In this document: positions 1-8,110 of the stretch, one piece after another
Layout of the letters: each line of letters starts with the position of its first letter
Numbering within the stretch: the stretch's first letter is position 1
NCBI RefSeq assembly: GCF_019204045.1
Contig: NZ_JAGSPC010000001.1
Location: forward strand, 1,674,001 to 1,738,000
Source: Erythrobacter crassostreae
GTDB taxonomy: Bacteria; Pseudomonadota; Alphaproteobacteria; Sphingomonadales; Sphingomonadaceae
Reading direction: 5' to 3'
Length of the DNA stretch: 64,000 bases
Position numbers and translations under genes: made by a program
Notes under the pieces: generated by a model
Database searches by the model: none
The model's input: the letters and a program-made list of their open reading frames with translations, nothing else
Told to the model about the DNA's origin: nothing

Positions 1-1
1 T

Positions 2-640
2 CACATGCGTTACGGCATGATCCTGTTCATCGCTTCCGAAGTGATGTTCTTTGTCGGCTGGTTTTGGTCGTTCTTCGACTTCGCACTGTTCCCTGCGCCG
101 CTTTCTGTGACTGATGCAGGCACGGCGGCACAGGCCACTGCCAATGCGTTTCTAACCGACAACACCGCGTCTGGCGGCGATCTGGTGCCCCAGGGCATGG
201 AAGTGCTTGATGCATTCAGTCTCCCGCTTCTGAACACGCTGATCCTGCTCTGCTCCGGTACGACTGTAACTTGGGCGCACCACGCGCTGATCCACGGTGA
301 TCGCGATGGTCTTAAACAGGGCCTGATCGCGACTATCGCCCTCGGCGTTCTGTTCAGCGGTATCCAAGCTTACGAGTACAGCATCGCGCCGTTCAACTTC
401 GGCCAGAACACGTACAGCTCGGCATTCTACATGGCGACCGGCTTCCACGGCTTCCACGTTCTGATCGGCACCATCTTCCTCGCTGTCTGCCTGTTCCGCG
501 TTTACAAAGGCCACTTCACGCCGCGCCAGCACTTCGGTTTCGAAGCGGCTGCTTGGTACTGGCACTTTGTTGATGTTGTTTGGCTGTTCCTCTTCGTTGC
601 CATCTATGTATGGGGCGGTTGGGGCGCACCGGTCCATTGA
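2..640 (+). CDS. ctaE: Cytochrome c oxidase subunit III (5' end missing)
   Basis: Multi-pass inner-membrane subunit III of the aa3-type terminal oxidase, which supports the subunit I catalytic core that reduces oxygen to water. The frame is open to the left edge, so the N-terminal part is outside the window. Family signatures are clear: [14 protein letters not shown] near the start, TTVTWAHH in the middle, [11 protein letters not shown], and [11 protein letters not shown] close to the C-terminus. It is followed by DUF983 and SURF1 genes, the usual order of the alphaproteobacterial oxidase operon. The family assignment is certain; only the true start is unknown. Confidence 0.97.
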   Translation, partial: HMRYGMILFIASEVMFFVGWFWSFFDFALFPAPLSVTDAGTAAQATANAFLTDNTASGGDLVPQGMEVLDAFSLPLLNTLILLCSGTTVTWAHHALIHGDRDGLKQGLIATIALGVLFSGIQAYEYSIAPFNFGQNTYSSAFYMATGFHGFHVLIGTIFLAVCLFRVYKGHFTPRQHFGFEAAAWYWHFVDVVWLFLFVAIYVWGGWGAPVH

Positions 641-1029
641 TCGAACCGGGCACCAGTCCCAAAGACAAGCAAGGGCAGCCCGGTTTATTCCAGGCTGCCC
701 TTTCTGGTTTGTGCCCCCGCTGCGGGAAAGCGACTCTGTTCGAGGCGCCCGCGCGCATTGCGACTGAATGCGAGGCGTGCCAGCTTGACTATTCAGAGCT
801 GGAGCGCGGTGCGCGCTGGTCTGGACTGCTCACTATCATCATGGCGGTGCTGCTGATCTCTGCCGCGATGGGCATCGACATTGCATTGCAACCACCATTC
901 TGGCTGCAGGTGCTAATCTGGAGCGTTGTGACTGTGGCCGGAATTCTGGGCGGACTGCGCCTGTACAAGACAGCTCTCCTCTACGCCCAGTATGAAGCCA
1001 AGCTCGAGAAAGAGAACGCAGACACATGA
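637..1029 (+). CDS. DUF983 family zinc-ribbon membrane protein
   Basis: A 130-residue DUF983 protein, a family found next to oxidase genes in alphaproteobacteria; its exact role is unknown and an assembly function is an inference from position. It has two CxxC pairs (CPRC and CEAC) near residues 27-50, a possible small metal-binding ribbon, followed by two hydrophobic segments ([16 protein letters not shown] and [16 protein letters not shown]). I chose the TTG at 637 because it overlaps the COX3 stop codon (ATTGA), giving coupled translation. A longer reading from 580 would overlap COX3 by about 60 bases with no family support. Confidence 0.85.
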   Translation: MIEPGTSPKDKQGQPGLFQAALSGLCPRCGKATLFEAPARIATECEACQLDYSELERGARWSGLLTIIMAVLLISAAMGIDIALQPPFWLQVLIWSVVTVAGILGGLRLYKTALLYAQYEAKLEKENADT

Positions 1030-1595
1030 ATTCTCGTATCCCCGTCATTCCGACCATTCTTGTGATTGCCGCGGTGATCACGATGATTGGCCTTGGCTTT
1101 TGGCAGCTTGGCCGCATGGACGAGAAAGAGGCTATGCTGGCCGCCTATTCCGAGGCGACGCAGGAGGTGGACGCGGTATCCTTCCCAGTGTCGGGCGACG
1201 GGAAAGATCTGTGGTTTCGCCAGAGTACAATCGAGTGCATTGATGTGCTCGATATCGAAACGGTGGCGGGTACATCCGACAAAGGGCAAAAGGGGTGGGC
1301 TCAAAGAGCGACCTGTAAGATAGACGAAGATGCCGCCGTGCTCGTTGATCTTGGCTATTCGCGCAGCCTTCAAACCCCGCGATGGACCGGCGGCGCAGTC
1401 ACCGGCGTAATCGCTCCGGGCCCGCGTCTTGTCGCGAACCCTCCGCAGGCAGGACTGCAGTCGCTCGCAAAGCCCGATCCAGGCAACCTGCCAAACAATC
1501 ACCTCGCCTATGCGGGGCAGTGGTTCTTCTTCGCGTTGACCGCGGTGCTGATCTACGGATTTGCGGTTCGTTCGCGTCTTCGAAAGAAAGACTAG
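1026..1595 (+). CDS. SURF1 family cytochrome oxidase assembly protein
   Basis: SURF1/Shy1 family protein that helps mature the haem a-containing subunit I of cytochrome oxidase in the inner membrane. It has one N-terminal membrane segment (residues about 7-25), a short periplasmic region and a C-terminal membrane segment. The family motifs are present: GFWQLGRMDEKE just after the first segment and NNHLAYAGQWFFFAL before the second. At 189 residues it is shorter than the roughly 230-250 usual for the family, the loss being in the periplasmic middle. The start overlaps the DUF983 stop by four bases (ATGA). Confidence 0.9.
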   Translation: MNSRIPVIPTILVIAAVITMIGLGFWQLGRMDEKEAMLAAYSEATQEVDAVSFPVSGDGKDLWFRQSTIECIDVLDIETVAGTSDKGQKGWAQRATCKIDEDAAVLVDLGYSRSLQTPRWTGGAVTGVIAPGPRLVANPPQAGLQSLAKPDPGNLPNNHLAYAGQWFFFALTAVLIYGFAVRSRLRKKD

Positions 1596-1656
1596 GGTGA
1601 GTGGCAAGGCACCCTTGCTTGCTCTCGCAATCATGGCCCGCTAACCGCAAGAATAT

Positions 1657-3069
1657 ATGGAATACATCTCCACCCGAGGAAGCGCGCCTACGCTTGATTT
1701 TGAAGGCGCAACATTGGCCGGTCTTGCCAGCGATGGCGGGCTGTACCTGCCGCGCAAATGGCCGCGCTTTAGTGCGGCGGAAATTCGCGATCTTCGGGGC
1801 TGCGAATATTGGGAAGTCGCCGTCGCGGTGATGAAGCCTTTCGTTGGCAAAAGCTTGACGGAAGCAGAGCTGATCGAAATTTGCCAGCAGGTTTATGGCA
1901 AGGAATTCAGCCACGCTGCGGTTACGCCTTTGGTGCAGCTTGACGGCCAGCATTGGCTGCTCGAACTGTTCCATGGCCCGACGCTGGCGTTCAAAGACGT
2001 CGCCCTGCAAATGCTCGGTCGGCTTTTCGATACCTTCCTGAAACGCCGCGATGAGCGCCTGACCATCGTGGGTGCGACCAGCGGCGATACCGGATCTGCG
2101 GCAATTCGCGGTGTTGCCGGATCTGAGCGGGTCGAGATTTTCATGCTCCACCCTCAGGGCAAAGTAAGCGACGTGCAGCGCCGCCAGATGACGACGGTGC
2201 GCGCACCGAATGTCCATAACCTCGCGATTGATGGCAGCTTTGATGATGCACAGGCGCATGTGAAGCGCATGTTCGGCGATGCGGATGTGACCGGTACTCT
2301 CAATCTGGGAGCGGTCAATTCGATCAACTGGGCGCGGCTGATGGCGCAGGTGGTGTATTATTTCTATTCGGCTTTGCAGCTGGGCGGGCCGGATCGCAAA
2401 ATTGCCTATTCTGTCCCCACGGGAAATTTCGGTGATGTCTTTGCAGGTTATGTCGCATCCAGGATGGGGCTACCGATTGAGACCTTGGTGGTTGCGACAA
2501 ATATCAATGACATTTTGCGACGAGCTATCAACGAAGGCGACTACTCCGCTGGCGGTGTGACGCCAACGATAACGCCATCGATGGATATTCAGGTCAGTTC
2601 CAATTTTGAGCGACTTTTGTTTGATGCGGGCGGACGTGATGGCGCCGCAATCGCGCAGCAAATGCACGGTTTTGAAAAAGCCAAGACAATGGCGCTCACC
2701 AATGCACAGCGCGTCGGGATGAAAGACCTGTTTCGCAGTTTCCGTGCTGATCAGGATCAAACCGCGCGAGCTATGCAATGGGCCCACGCAGCCAGCGGCC
2801 AGATTATTGATCCGCACACCGCCGTTGGCCTGAGCGCGGCGCAAGACATGGTTGCGGACGACTCAATTGATCCGACTGTTCCCATCGTCACGCTTGCTAC
2901 GGCGCATCCGGCGAAGTTCCCCGACGCAGTCGAGCGCGCAGTCGGAGTGCGTCCGGCACTGCCGCAACGCGTCGGCGATCTGTTCGGGCGCGAAGAACAT
3001 TTCACCGAGCTTTCCGGTGACTATGAAGCCGCCCGCGACTTTGTTCTGCAGAATGCTTCTGCCGACTGA
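1657..3069 (+). CDS. thrC: Threonine synthase
   Basis: PLP-dependent threonine synthase, which converts O-phosphohomoserine to threonine in the cytoplasm. The 470-residue length suits the long bacterial form. N-terminal EYISTRG and GLYLP are typical. The PLP-binding lysine is K113 in LAFKDVALQ, and GATSGDTGSAA is the phosphate-cradling loop. GNFGDVFAGY is a further family motif. A 61-base gap separates it from SURF1, so this may be the first gene of the operon that runs to moaE. The stop codon overlaps the next start by one base (TGATG). Confidence 0.97.
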   Translation: MEYISTRGSAPTLDFEGATLAGLASDGGLYLPRKWPRFSAAEIRDLRGCEYWEVAVAVMKPFVGKSLTEAELIEICQQVYGKEFSHAAVTPLVQLDGQHWLLELFHGPTLAFKDVALQMLGRLFDTFLKRRDERLTIVGATSGDTGSAAIRGVAGSERVEIFMLHPQGKVSDVQRRQMTTVRAPNVHNLAIDGSFDDAQAHVKRMFGDADVTGTLNLGAVNSINWARLMAQVVYYFYSALQLGGPDRKIAYSVPTGNFGDVFAGYVASRMGLPIETLVVATNINDILRRAINEGDYSAGGVTPTITPSMDIQVSSNFERLLFDAGGRDGAAIAQQMHGFEKAKTMALTNAQRVGMKDLFRSFRADQDQTARAMQWAHAASGQIIDPHTAVGLSAAQDMVADDSIDPTVPIVTLATAHPAKFPDAVERAVGVRPALPQRVGDLFGREEHFTELSGDYEAARDFVLQNASAD

Positions 3070-3959
3070 TGGCGGTAATCGCGCTTCAACCAATGGTGAT
3101 GGAATGCACTGGATGGGACGCTTACCGGCTGCTCGATAGCGGCGCAGGGCGCAAATACGAGGCATTTGGCCCGCACGCGTTCATCCGGCCAGAGCCGCAA
3201 GCGCTGTGGCAGCCGCGCCTTTCCGAATGGCCAGCCGCGGGCGAATTTGTGCCCGGATCTGATGAGGATGGCGGCGGGCGCTGGCAGCTTGAAACGCAGC
3301 TTTCTGAAGAAGGATGGGAGCTCGCGTGGAATGAAGTGAAATTCACCGCACAACCCACTCCGTTTCGGCACCTGCAATTCTTCCCAGATATGGCACCCGT
3401 ATGGGACTGGATGCGATGCCAGCTGGCGGGCCGAGACGACGCCGAAACGATGAACATGTTCGGCTATACCGGCCTCGGCACGCTGGCCCTGAGTGAGCAC
3501 GGCCGTGTCACCCACGTGGATGCCTCCAAAAAATCTGTCGCTCAGGCGCGTGAGAATGCGACTTTGTCTGGCATGGATGACCGTCCGATCCGTTGGATGG
3601 TTGACGATGCCGCAAAGTTTGCAGCGCGCGAAGTGCGGCGTGAGCGGCGGTATGATGGCATCATTCTTGATCCGCCAAAGTTCGGGCGCGGACCCAAGAA
3701 CGAGACCTGGCGATTGGAAGCGGGCTTGCCTGATCTCGTCGGAGACTGTGCAAAGCTGCTCGACGACAAAAGCGCGTTTCTGTTCCTTACCGTCTATGCC
3801 GTACGCATGAGTTCAGTTGCGCTGGCGGGATTGCTCGAAGAGAAATTGCGGCATCTTCCCGGCGTAATCGAGCATGGTGACCTTGCCGTGCGTGAGGAAG
3901 GCGAGGGAGCCCGTCTCTTGCCGACGGCGATCTTTGCACGTTGGAGGCAAGATACATGA
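3069..3959 (+). CDS. Class I SAM-dependent methyltransferase (RlmI-like)
   Basis: A 296-residue Rossmann-fold methyltransferase. The SAM-binding motif I is at residues 129-140 (NMFGYTGLGTL), the acidic residue ending strand 2 is D151 (HVDAS), and the catalytic/substrate motif is DPPKFG at 201-206. This DPPKFG form is shared with rRNA cytosine methyltransferases such as RlmI and RlmK, but there is no PUA domain, so the substrate is uncertain. Translation is coupled to thrC upstream by a one-base overlap and to the next gene by ATGA. A start a few codons later (M9 or M11) is also possible. Confidence 0.85.
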   Translation: MAVIALQPMVMECTGWDAYRLLDSGAGRKYEAFGPHAFIRPEPQALWQPRLSEWPAAGEFVPGSDEDGGGRWQLETQLSEEGWELAWNEVKFTAQPTPFRHLQFFPDMAPVWDWMRCQLAGRDDAETMNMFGYTGLGTLALSEHGRVTHVDASKKSVAQARENATLSGMDDRPIRWMVDDAAKFAAREVRRERRYDGIILDPPKFGRGPKNETWRLEAGLPDLVGDCAKLLDDKSAFLFLTVYAVRMSSVALAGLLEEKLRHLPGVIEHGDLAVREEGEGARLLPTAIFARWRQDT

Positions 3960-4372
3960 ATGCGTTTTTCTTATTCGCTTTGGCCGCCTTGGCTGAGCCC
4001 GCTGCGCCGCCAGCCGAGCTTGTTCGGTTCCTTGTTCAGGACGAGGAGACTGGCAAGCAAACGAGTGAATTCGTCCTATGCTCACCCAGAGTTTATGTCG
4101 CGCAGATTGATCCTGACGAATATTCCGGCGAGATGGTTCTGAACATTGAGCTGGGAGAAAAGGGTAAGGTCTGGCTGGCCGAGACATCCGCAAAGAATGT
4201 CGGGCAGAAAATGCAGATCATCATCGGAGATGAGACGGTTTCGTCTCCCGTTATCAACGAACCGATCACAGGCGGGATGCTCGTCCTCACTGGACTAACT
4301 CTGTCTGAAAGCAAGCGGGTCCAAGAAGCTATGCTAAGGCCGTGCAAGACAATGGAAGCCTCCAGCGAATGA
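3956..4372 (+). CDS. Hypothetical secreted protein
   Basis: A 138-residue protein I do not recognise. It starts with a probable Sec signal peptide (hydrophobic AFFLFALAALA, then EPAAPPA), so it is likely periplasmic. The rest is hydrophilic with two cysteines, one in the middle (VLCSPRV) and one near the end (LRPCKT), which could form a disulphide. I chose the ATG at 3956 because it overlaps the methyltransferase stop (ATGA); a TTG 15 bases earlier is the alternative. It also overlaps the next start by four bases, so it is a real operon member, although its function is unknown. Confidence 0.7.
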   Translation: MNAFFLFALAALAEPAAPPAELVRFLVQDEETGKQTSEFVLCSPRVYVAQIDPDEYSGEMVLNIELGEKGKVWLAETSAKNVGQKMQIIIGDETVSSPVINEPITGGMLVLTGLTLSESKRVQEAMLRPCKTMEASSE

Positions 4373-4746
4373 ACGATTCTCTCATCCTCGAAGTGGCCGA
4401 CCTCGAAGTCGATGTTCTAACCGGCATCTATTCGGAGGAAACCGGTAAGCCGCAACCGCTGCGCATTACCATTCAGGCGCGCTATGATATTGCAGATCGC
4501 TACGATCCCGATACGCCGCTTGAGGCGAGCAAGAATTACATGGACCTCAAATTCGCGGCCTCTGAAGGCCTGCCGAAAGATGTCCACTTTAAACTGATCG
4601 AGGCCGTGGCTGACCACATCTGTGAAAGCCTGTTTGTTCAGGACAAACGGGTTCAGGCGATCACGGTAAAGATCATTAAGCTCGCCATTGCCGAGGCGAA
4701 CGAGAAAATCGGGATCACGATGCACCGCGAACGGCCTGCGGACTGA
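4369..4746 (+). CDS. folB: Dihydroneopterin aldolase family protein (FolB-like)
   Basis: A 125-residue FolB-type protein of the tunnelling (T-fold) pterin enzymes, which in folate synthesis cleave dihydroneopterin to hydroxymethyl-dihydropterin. Support comes from the N-terminal LEVADLEVDVLTGIYSEE, which matches the family opening where a conserved G-I/V-x-x-x-E segment follows the first strand. The helix FKLIEAVADHICESLF is followed by the closing strand VKIIKLAIAEANEKIGI. The start at 4369 overlaps the preceding stop (ATGA). The next gene resembles the tail of a pteridine-reductase-like SDR, which fits a pterin role. Paralogues with altered substrates exist, so the exact reaction is probable rather than proven. 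Confidence 0.8.
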   Translation: MNDSLILEVADLEVDVLTGIYSEETGKPQPLRITIQARYDIADRYDPDTPLEASKNYMDLKFAASEGLPKDVHFKLIEAVADHICESLFVQDKRVQAITVKIIKLAIAEANEKIGITMHRERPAD

Positions 4747-5063
4747 TGCAGGCTGTGCTGACAGTCGAAAGCCTCCCCGTCAGCGGTATCGCGGCGAGTG
4801 CGGCTTTCTTCAGCGATTATTTAGAGCAGGCAAAGATTATGCTGGCTGCGGCTGATACGACGGCTCTGGCCATCGTCTTGCCTGAAGCGGGGACCGACCA
4901 TGATGATTGGCGGCGCTCGCTCGCGGGCGATCTTGCGCGGGAATACACCCCTAAACGCGTAAATGTGATCGGAGCGAAAGATCAATTGGCGGCAAAGGCG
5001 CTGATCGATTATTTGCGAGATGCGCCTGGCGTTACCGGACAGTACTGTCCTGCCCATGGCTAA
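4746..5063 (+). CDS. Short Rossmann/SDR-tail-like protein
   Basis: A 105-residue protein without a complete enzyme fold. Its second half reads like the C-terminal part of a short-chain dehydrogenase: DLAREYTPKRVNVIGA resembles the usual LA-x-E-x-x-x-x-x-RVN-x-I segment, and LIDYLRDAPGVTGQYC resembles the closing helix and VTGQ strand. The nucleotide-binding GxxxGxG and the YxxxK catalytic motif are both missing. It sits exactly where sphingomonad relatives may carry a FolM-type pteridine reductase (inference). Its start overlaps the folB stop (TGATG), and its stop overlaps the moaA start. It may be a degenerate remnant or a small pterin-binding partner. Confidence 0.6.
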   Translation: MQAVLTVESLPVSGIAASAAFFSDYLEQAKIMLAAADTTALAIVLPEAGTDHDDWRRSLAGDLAREYTPKRVNVIGAKDQLAAKALIDYLRDAPGVTGQYCPAHG

Positions 5064-6102
5064 AATCGCGACTCGCAAACCAGACAGGATTGATCTCGGT
5101 GCAAAATCTGCGCCGCTGATCGATACGTTCAAGCGATCGATTTCTTACCTACGTTTGTCTGTGACGGATCGCTGCGACTTGCGCTGCTCCTATTGCATGC
5201 CCGAACGCATGACTTTCCTGCCCAAAAAAGACGTTCTGACGCTCGAAGAGCTGCACCAACTGGCCACCGGTTTCATCGATCGCGGGGTCAACAAGATACG
5301 GATCACTGGTGGGGAGCCATTGGTGCGCCGCGACATCGTTGACCTGTTCGATGCGCTTGGTCGCCGGATTGGTAACGGGCTGGATGAGCTGACGCTTACC
5401 ACCAATGGAACCCAGCTTGCCGAGCATGCGGATGCCCTTGCGACGGCCGGCGTGCGGCGCGTGAATGTCTCTCTGGATACGCTCGACCGCGAACGCTTTG
5501 CGCGGCTGACACGGCGCGATGCCCTGCCTCTGGTCTTGGACGGCATTTCCGCTGCCAAAGAAGCAGGCTTGAAGGTGAAGATAAACGCAGTCGCGCTGAA
5601 AGACGTGAACGAGGGCGAGCTTCCTGATCTGATCGCGTGGGCGCATGCCTCCGGCCACGATGTGACGTTGATCGAAGTAATGCCGCTTGGCGAGATTGAG
5701 GAGGAACGGCTCGACCAGTTTCTTTCTCTCGGCATTGTTAAAGAGAGCCTTGAGCAGCGCTGGACACTGACGGAAAGCGATCACAAAACCGGCGGCCCTG
5801 CGCGCTATTTTGATATCGCAGAAACCGGCGGCAGGTTGGGTCTTATAACCCCGCTTACCGGCAATTTCTGCGCAGGTTGCAACAGGCTTCGCGTTACAGC
5901 GACAGGTCAGCTTTACCCTTGCCTTGGCGGGGCGGAACGGGTGGACTTGCGCGCCGCGCTCCGATCTGATGATGCAGAAGGCAATCTGGCAAAAGGTCTG
6001 GCACAGGCGATGATGATCAAGCCGGAGAAACATGATTTTCGTATGGACACGCGCGGAGCAGAACCGGCGCAGCGGCGTCATATGTCGATGACAGGGGGGT
6101 GA
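5056..6102 (+). CDS. moaA: GTP 3',8-cyclase (molybdenum cofactor biosynthesis)
   Basis: Radical SAM enzyme that converts GTP to 3',8-cyclo-dihydro-GTP, the first step of molybdopterin synthesis. From the ATG at 5056 the protein has 348 residues. The N-terminal cluster motif CxxxCxxC is C40, C44 and C47 (CDLRCSYC). ITGGEPLVRRD is the SAM-binding GGEP region. The C-terminal second cluster is CAGCNRLR followed by LYPCLGG. The chain ends in GG, as MoaA proteins do, because that tail is needed for activity. I prefer 5056 to the longer open frame because it overlaps the preceding stop by eight bases and the cluster motif then sits at the usual depth. Confidence 0.96.
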   Translation: MAKIATRKPDRIDLGAKSAPLIDTFKRSISYLRLSVTDRCDLRCSYCMPERMTFLPKKDVLTLEELHQLATGFIDRGVNKIRITGGEPLVRRDIVDLFDALGRRIGNGLDELTLTTNGTQLAEHADALATAGVRRVNVSLDTLDRERFARLTRRDALPLVLDGISAAKEAGLKVKINAVALKDVNEGELPDLIAWAHASGHDVTLIEVMPLGEIEEERLDQFLSLGIVKESLEQRWTLTESDHKTGGPARYFDIAETGGRLGLITPLTGNFCAGCNRLRVTATGQLYPCLGGAERVDLRAALRSDDAEGNLAKGLAQAMMIKPEKHDFRMDTRGAEPAQRRHMSMTGG

Positions 6103-6105
6103 GCG

Positions 6106-6369
6106 GTGTCGATCCGGATAATGTACCTAGGGCAACTGGCAGACATTGCAGGAAAGGACGAATCCGAATTTACGTCCAGTTCCGGCGAAATTGACTGGCC
6201 CGATTTGGTCGAATTGCTGCGAAACCACGTTAATCCCGAGATTTCCGCTGCGGTCGATGATGCGCGAACGTTGGTCGCAGTTAACGGCAAGGTTCTGTCT
6301 GATAAGACGCATCTTGATGCAAGAGACGGCGATGAAGTGGCGCTGCTGCCACCTGTCAGCGGCGGTTGA
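6106..6369 (+). CDS. moaD: Molybdopterin synthase small subunit
   Basis: An 87-residue ubiquitin-like sulphur carrier. Its C-terminal SGG is thiocarboxylated and inserted into MoaE to donate sulphur to precursor Z. The core MSIRIMYLGQLADIAGKDE and the closing strand VNGKVL...GDEVALLPPVSGG fit the family. It begins at a GTG four bases after the moaA stop and is followed within eight bases by moaE, so the three are one transcription unit. Confidence 0.93.
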   Translation: MSIRIMYLGQLADIAGKDESEFTSSSGEIDWPDLVELLRNHVNPEISAAVDDARTLVAVNGKVLSDKTHLDARDGDEVALLPPVSGG

Positions 6370-6376
6370 TCCGGCC

Positions 6377-6823
6377 ATGCACCGCGATATTCGTTTGCTT
6401 ACCCAGCCATTCATTCCCGGTGCTTTGATCGGGCCGTTCACCAATACATGCGAAGGCCTTGGCGGGGTTTGCACATTCGTGGGCGAAGTGCGCGGAGGCG
6501 GCGGCGTCGAGAAGCTGGAGCTTTCTCACTACGAGCCGCTGACGATGAACGGTTTGCAACAATTGGCGGATGCGGCGGCTGACCGGTTCGATCTCATGGG
6601 ACTGTTGATGGTGCACCGCATCGGCCAAATGCATCCGGGCGAGCCGATCGTATGTGTTTCGGCGGCGGCGGCACATCGGCGCGATTCTATCGACGCGGTC
6701 GATTTTTGTATGGATCACCTCAAAAGCGCTGCCTGGTTCTGGAAACGCGAATTGCGCGATGGCGTGTGGCATTGGATTGAGCCACGCGAGGCTGATCACG
6801 CTGATCTTTTGCGTTGGAATTGA
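6377..6823 (+). CDS. moaE: Molybdopterin synthase catalytic subunit
   Basis: Large subunit of molybdopterin synthase, which with MoaD converts precursor Z to molybdopterin. The 148-residue length is normal. Family motifs include GGVCTFVGEVRGGG, LELSHYEPL, the histidine-rich VMVHRIGQMHPGEPIV, AAAHR-containing segment and FWKRELRDGVWHWIE near the C-terminus, with the lysine of FWKRE at the active site. I take the ATG at 6377, just after moaD, rather than the longer open frame that runs through moaD. No molybdoenzyme is present in the window. Confidence 0.95.
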   Translation: MHRDIRLLTQPFIPGALIGPFTNTCEGLGGVCTFVGEVRGGGGVEKLELSHYEPLTMNGLQQLADAAADRFDLMGLLMVHRIGQMHPGEPIVCVSAAAAHRRDSIDAVDFCMDHLKSAAWFWKRELRDGVWHWIEPREADHADLLRWN

Positions 6824-6839
6824 AAATACTCGCCTCAGT

Positions 6840-6853
6840 TTGATCTGGATCAA
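6840..6853 (+). promoter_or_regulatory. FNR/FixK-type binding site
   Basis: TTGATCTGGATCAA is a perfect match to the FNR consensus TTGAT-N4-ATCAA and is a full palindrome outside the spacer. It is 54 bases upstream of the ATG of the next gene. If it works as a class II activator site at -41.5, transcription would start near 6888, just before the GAAGGAG ribosome site at about 6892. The neighbouring gene at 7388-8110 encodes an FNR-type regulator. Binding has not been shown; the match and placement are what I see. Confidence 0.75.
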
Positions 6854-6906
6854 GGTGGCGAGCGCAGCCCGGTACTAATTCTCTTTCCAACGAAGGAGAA
6901 AGCCCC

Positions 6907-7344
6907 ATGAGTAAACTCGCACACGACATTATCGCCCGCGGAGATGCCCGCATTGTCGCAGCCCCCGCGCATGTCGATGCACCTCGCAATCAGGTCGAAA
7001 GCGACCGCAATTTTGAAATGCCAACTGCTTTCTACGGCGCTACTGTCGCGTGCTACCTTGCATTTATTGGCATTCTGGCAACCGCATTTTCCACGCCTGG
7101 TCTGATCATCCCGATGGTGATTTTTGCTGCATTTATCGTTGCCGGATTTGGCGTTCCCGCAGCTTGGACCCGGCTCAAAGATAACAACAGCAAACCCATG
7201 ACTATGGGTAAATTCAAACAGGCAGGCATTATGACCAACACAGGACGCCTCGCGCCGCGCGATGCCGCGATCCAAATGCTGATCCTGCCGGCTTTAATAG
7301 TTCTTTGGGCCTGCGCCGTCGTTGTCATCGCCGCGCTGGTGTGA
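6907..7344 (+). CDS. Hypothetical small membrane protein, probably FNR-controlled
   Basis: A 145-residue protein I cannot assign to a named family. It has a hydrophilic N-terminus of about 35 residues, then hydrophobic segments at about 38-58 (AFYGATVACYLAFIGILATA), 63-84 (GLIIPMVIFAAFIVAGFG) and 121-144 (AIQMLILPALIVLWACAVVVI), so it is probably an inner-membrane protein with three spans. A clear ribosome site (GAAGGAG) precedes the ATG. The perfect FNR box upstream and the FNR-like gene next door suggest expression under low oxygen. No catalytic motif is visible. Confidence 0.7.
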   Translation: MSKLAHDIIARGDARIVAAPAHVDAPRNQVESDRNFEMPTAFYGATVACYLAFIGILATAFSTPGLIIPMVIFAAFIVAGFGVPAAWTRLKDNNSKPMTMGKFKQAGIMTNTGRLAPRDAAIQMLILPALIVLWACAVVVIAALV

Positions 7345-7348
7345 TCGA

Positions 7349-7365
7349 GGGGCTTTGATCGCCCC
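7349..7365. terminator. Weak hairpin between convergent genes
   Basis: GGGGC-TTTGATC-GCCCC forms a five-pair stem in the 43-base gap between the convergent membrane-protein gene and the fnr-type gene. There is no strong T-run on either side, so it may be only a weak or bidirectional terminator. Confidence 0.3.
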
Positions 7366-7387
7366 AAGGAGAGAGACGATGACGTAG

Positions 7388-8110
7388 CTAGGCCTGAGCA
7401 GCCTGGCGCCCGGATAGGGCCTGAAGAAGCGCGGGGTCGATCAGTTCGATCCCGCGCTTTCCTTTGCGCAGGATCGCGCCGGCCTCTTCGATCTCGCCGA
7501 GCTTGCGGCTGACCGTTTCGATGGTGAGGCCCAGCATGTTGGCAATTTCACCGCGCGTCAGCGGCAATTCAAATTCACTGGCGAGATGGCACGAGGAATG
7601 GCTGGCCGCGACGGCGAAGTCATGGATAAGAGCCGCCAATCGGGCTTCGGCATCAGCGGTTGCGTTGAGTTCAAGCAGGCTGCGTGTTGCCAGCAGATCT
7701 TCCTGACTGCGCCGCAGCAATGCGCGGGCAAGAGAGGGATAGAGGTCGATCGCTTGATTGATATCTGCGCGCGCAAACGTGCAAAGCCTGCTCTCTGTCA
7801 GAGCGACGACATCATGATGGGCAAAAGGAGCAAACAGTTCACCGATAAAACCTGAAGGGTGAACGAGCGCGAGGATTTGTTCATTGCCATCGCGGTCAAT
7901 GGCCGAAACCTTCAATGCACCTGATACAAGAGTCGCGCAGGCGGCATTCTCGTCTCCTGCCGCGAACAGCATTTCCCCGCGTTTCAAGGTCCGCGTTCGG
8001 CCCGCCGCCGCCAGCGCATCGCGCTCTTCTTCGGTCAACACGGCGCAAGCTGCGCTGTCTTTTACCGGACAAGTTTCGCAGGCGGTGTTCACTGCGAAAG
8101 CCGCTGCCAT
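7388..8110 (-). CDS. fnrL: Crp/Fnr family oxygen-responsive regulator (FnrL-type)
   Basis: A 240-residue Crp/Fnr transcription factor: N-terminal cysteines, a cyclic-nucleotide-binding-like sensor domain (residues about 30-145) and a C-terminal helix-turn-helix (about 160-235). Cysteines C11, C14 and C22 (C-x2-C-x7-C) plus C110 (SRLC) match the [4Fe-4S] ligands of alphaproteobacterial FnrL. The recognition helix TIETVSRKL contains the E-xx-SR pattern that reads TTGAT. This makes it an oxygen sensor that binds sites like the one at 6840. It is convergent with the probable target gene. The start overlaps the 3' end of the upstream lipoprotein gene by about 20 bases. Confidence 0.9.
   Translation of the reverse strand: MAAAFAVNTACETCPVKDSAACAVLTEEERDALAAAGRTRTLKRGEMLFAAGDENAACATLVSGALKVSAIDRDGNEQILALVHPSGFIGELFAPFAHHDVVALTESRLCTFARADINQAIDLYPSLARALLRRSQEDLLATRSLLELNATADAEARLAALIHDFAVAASHSSCHLASEFELPLTRGEIANMLGLTIETVSRKLGEIEEAGAILRKGKRGIELIDPALLQALSGRQAAQA

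Noticed and set aside
1399..2259. 286-residue frame antisense to thrC and SURF1
   Set aside because: Covered by certain genes on the + strand; no motif.
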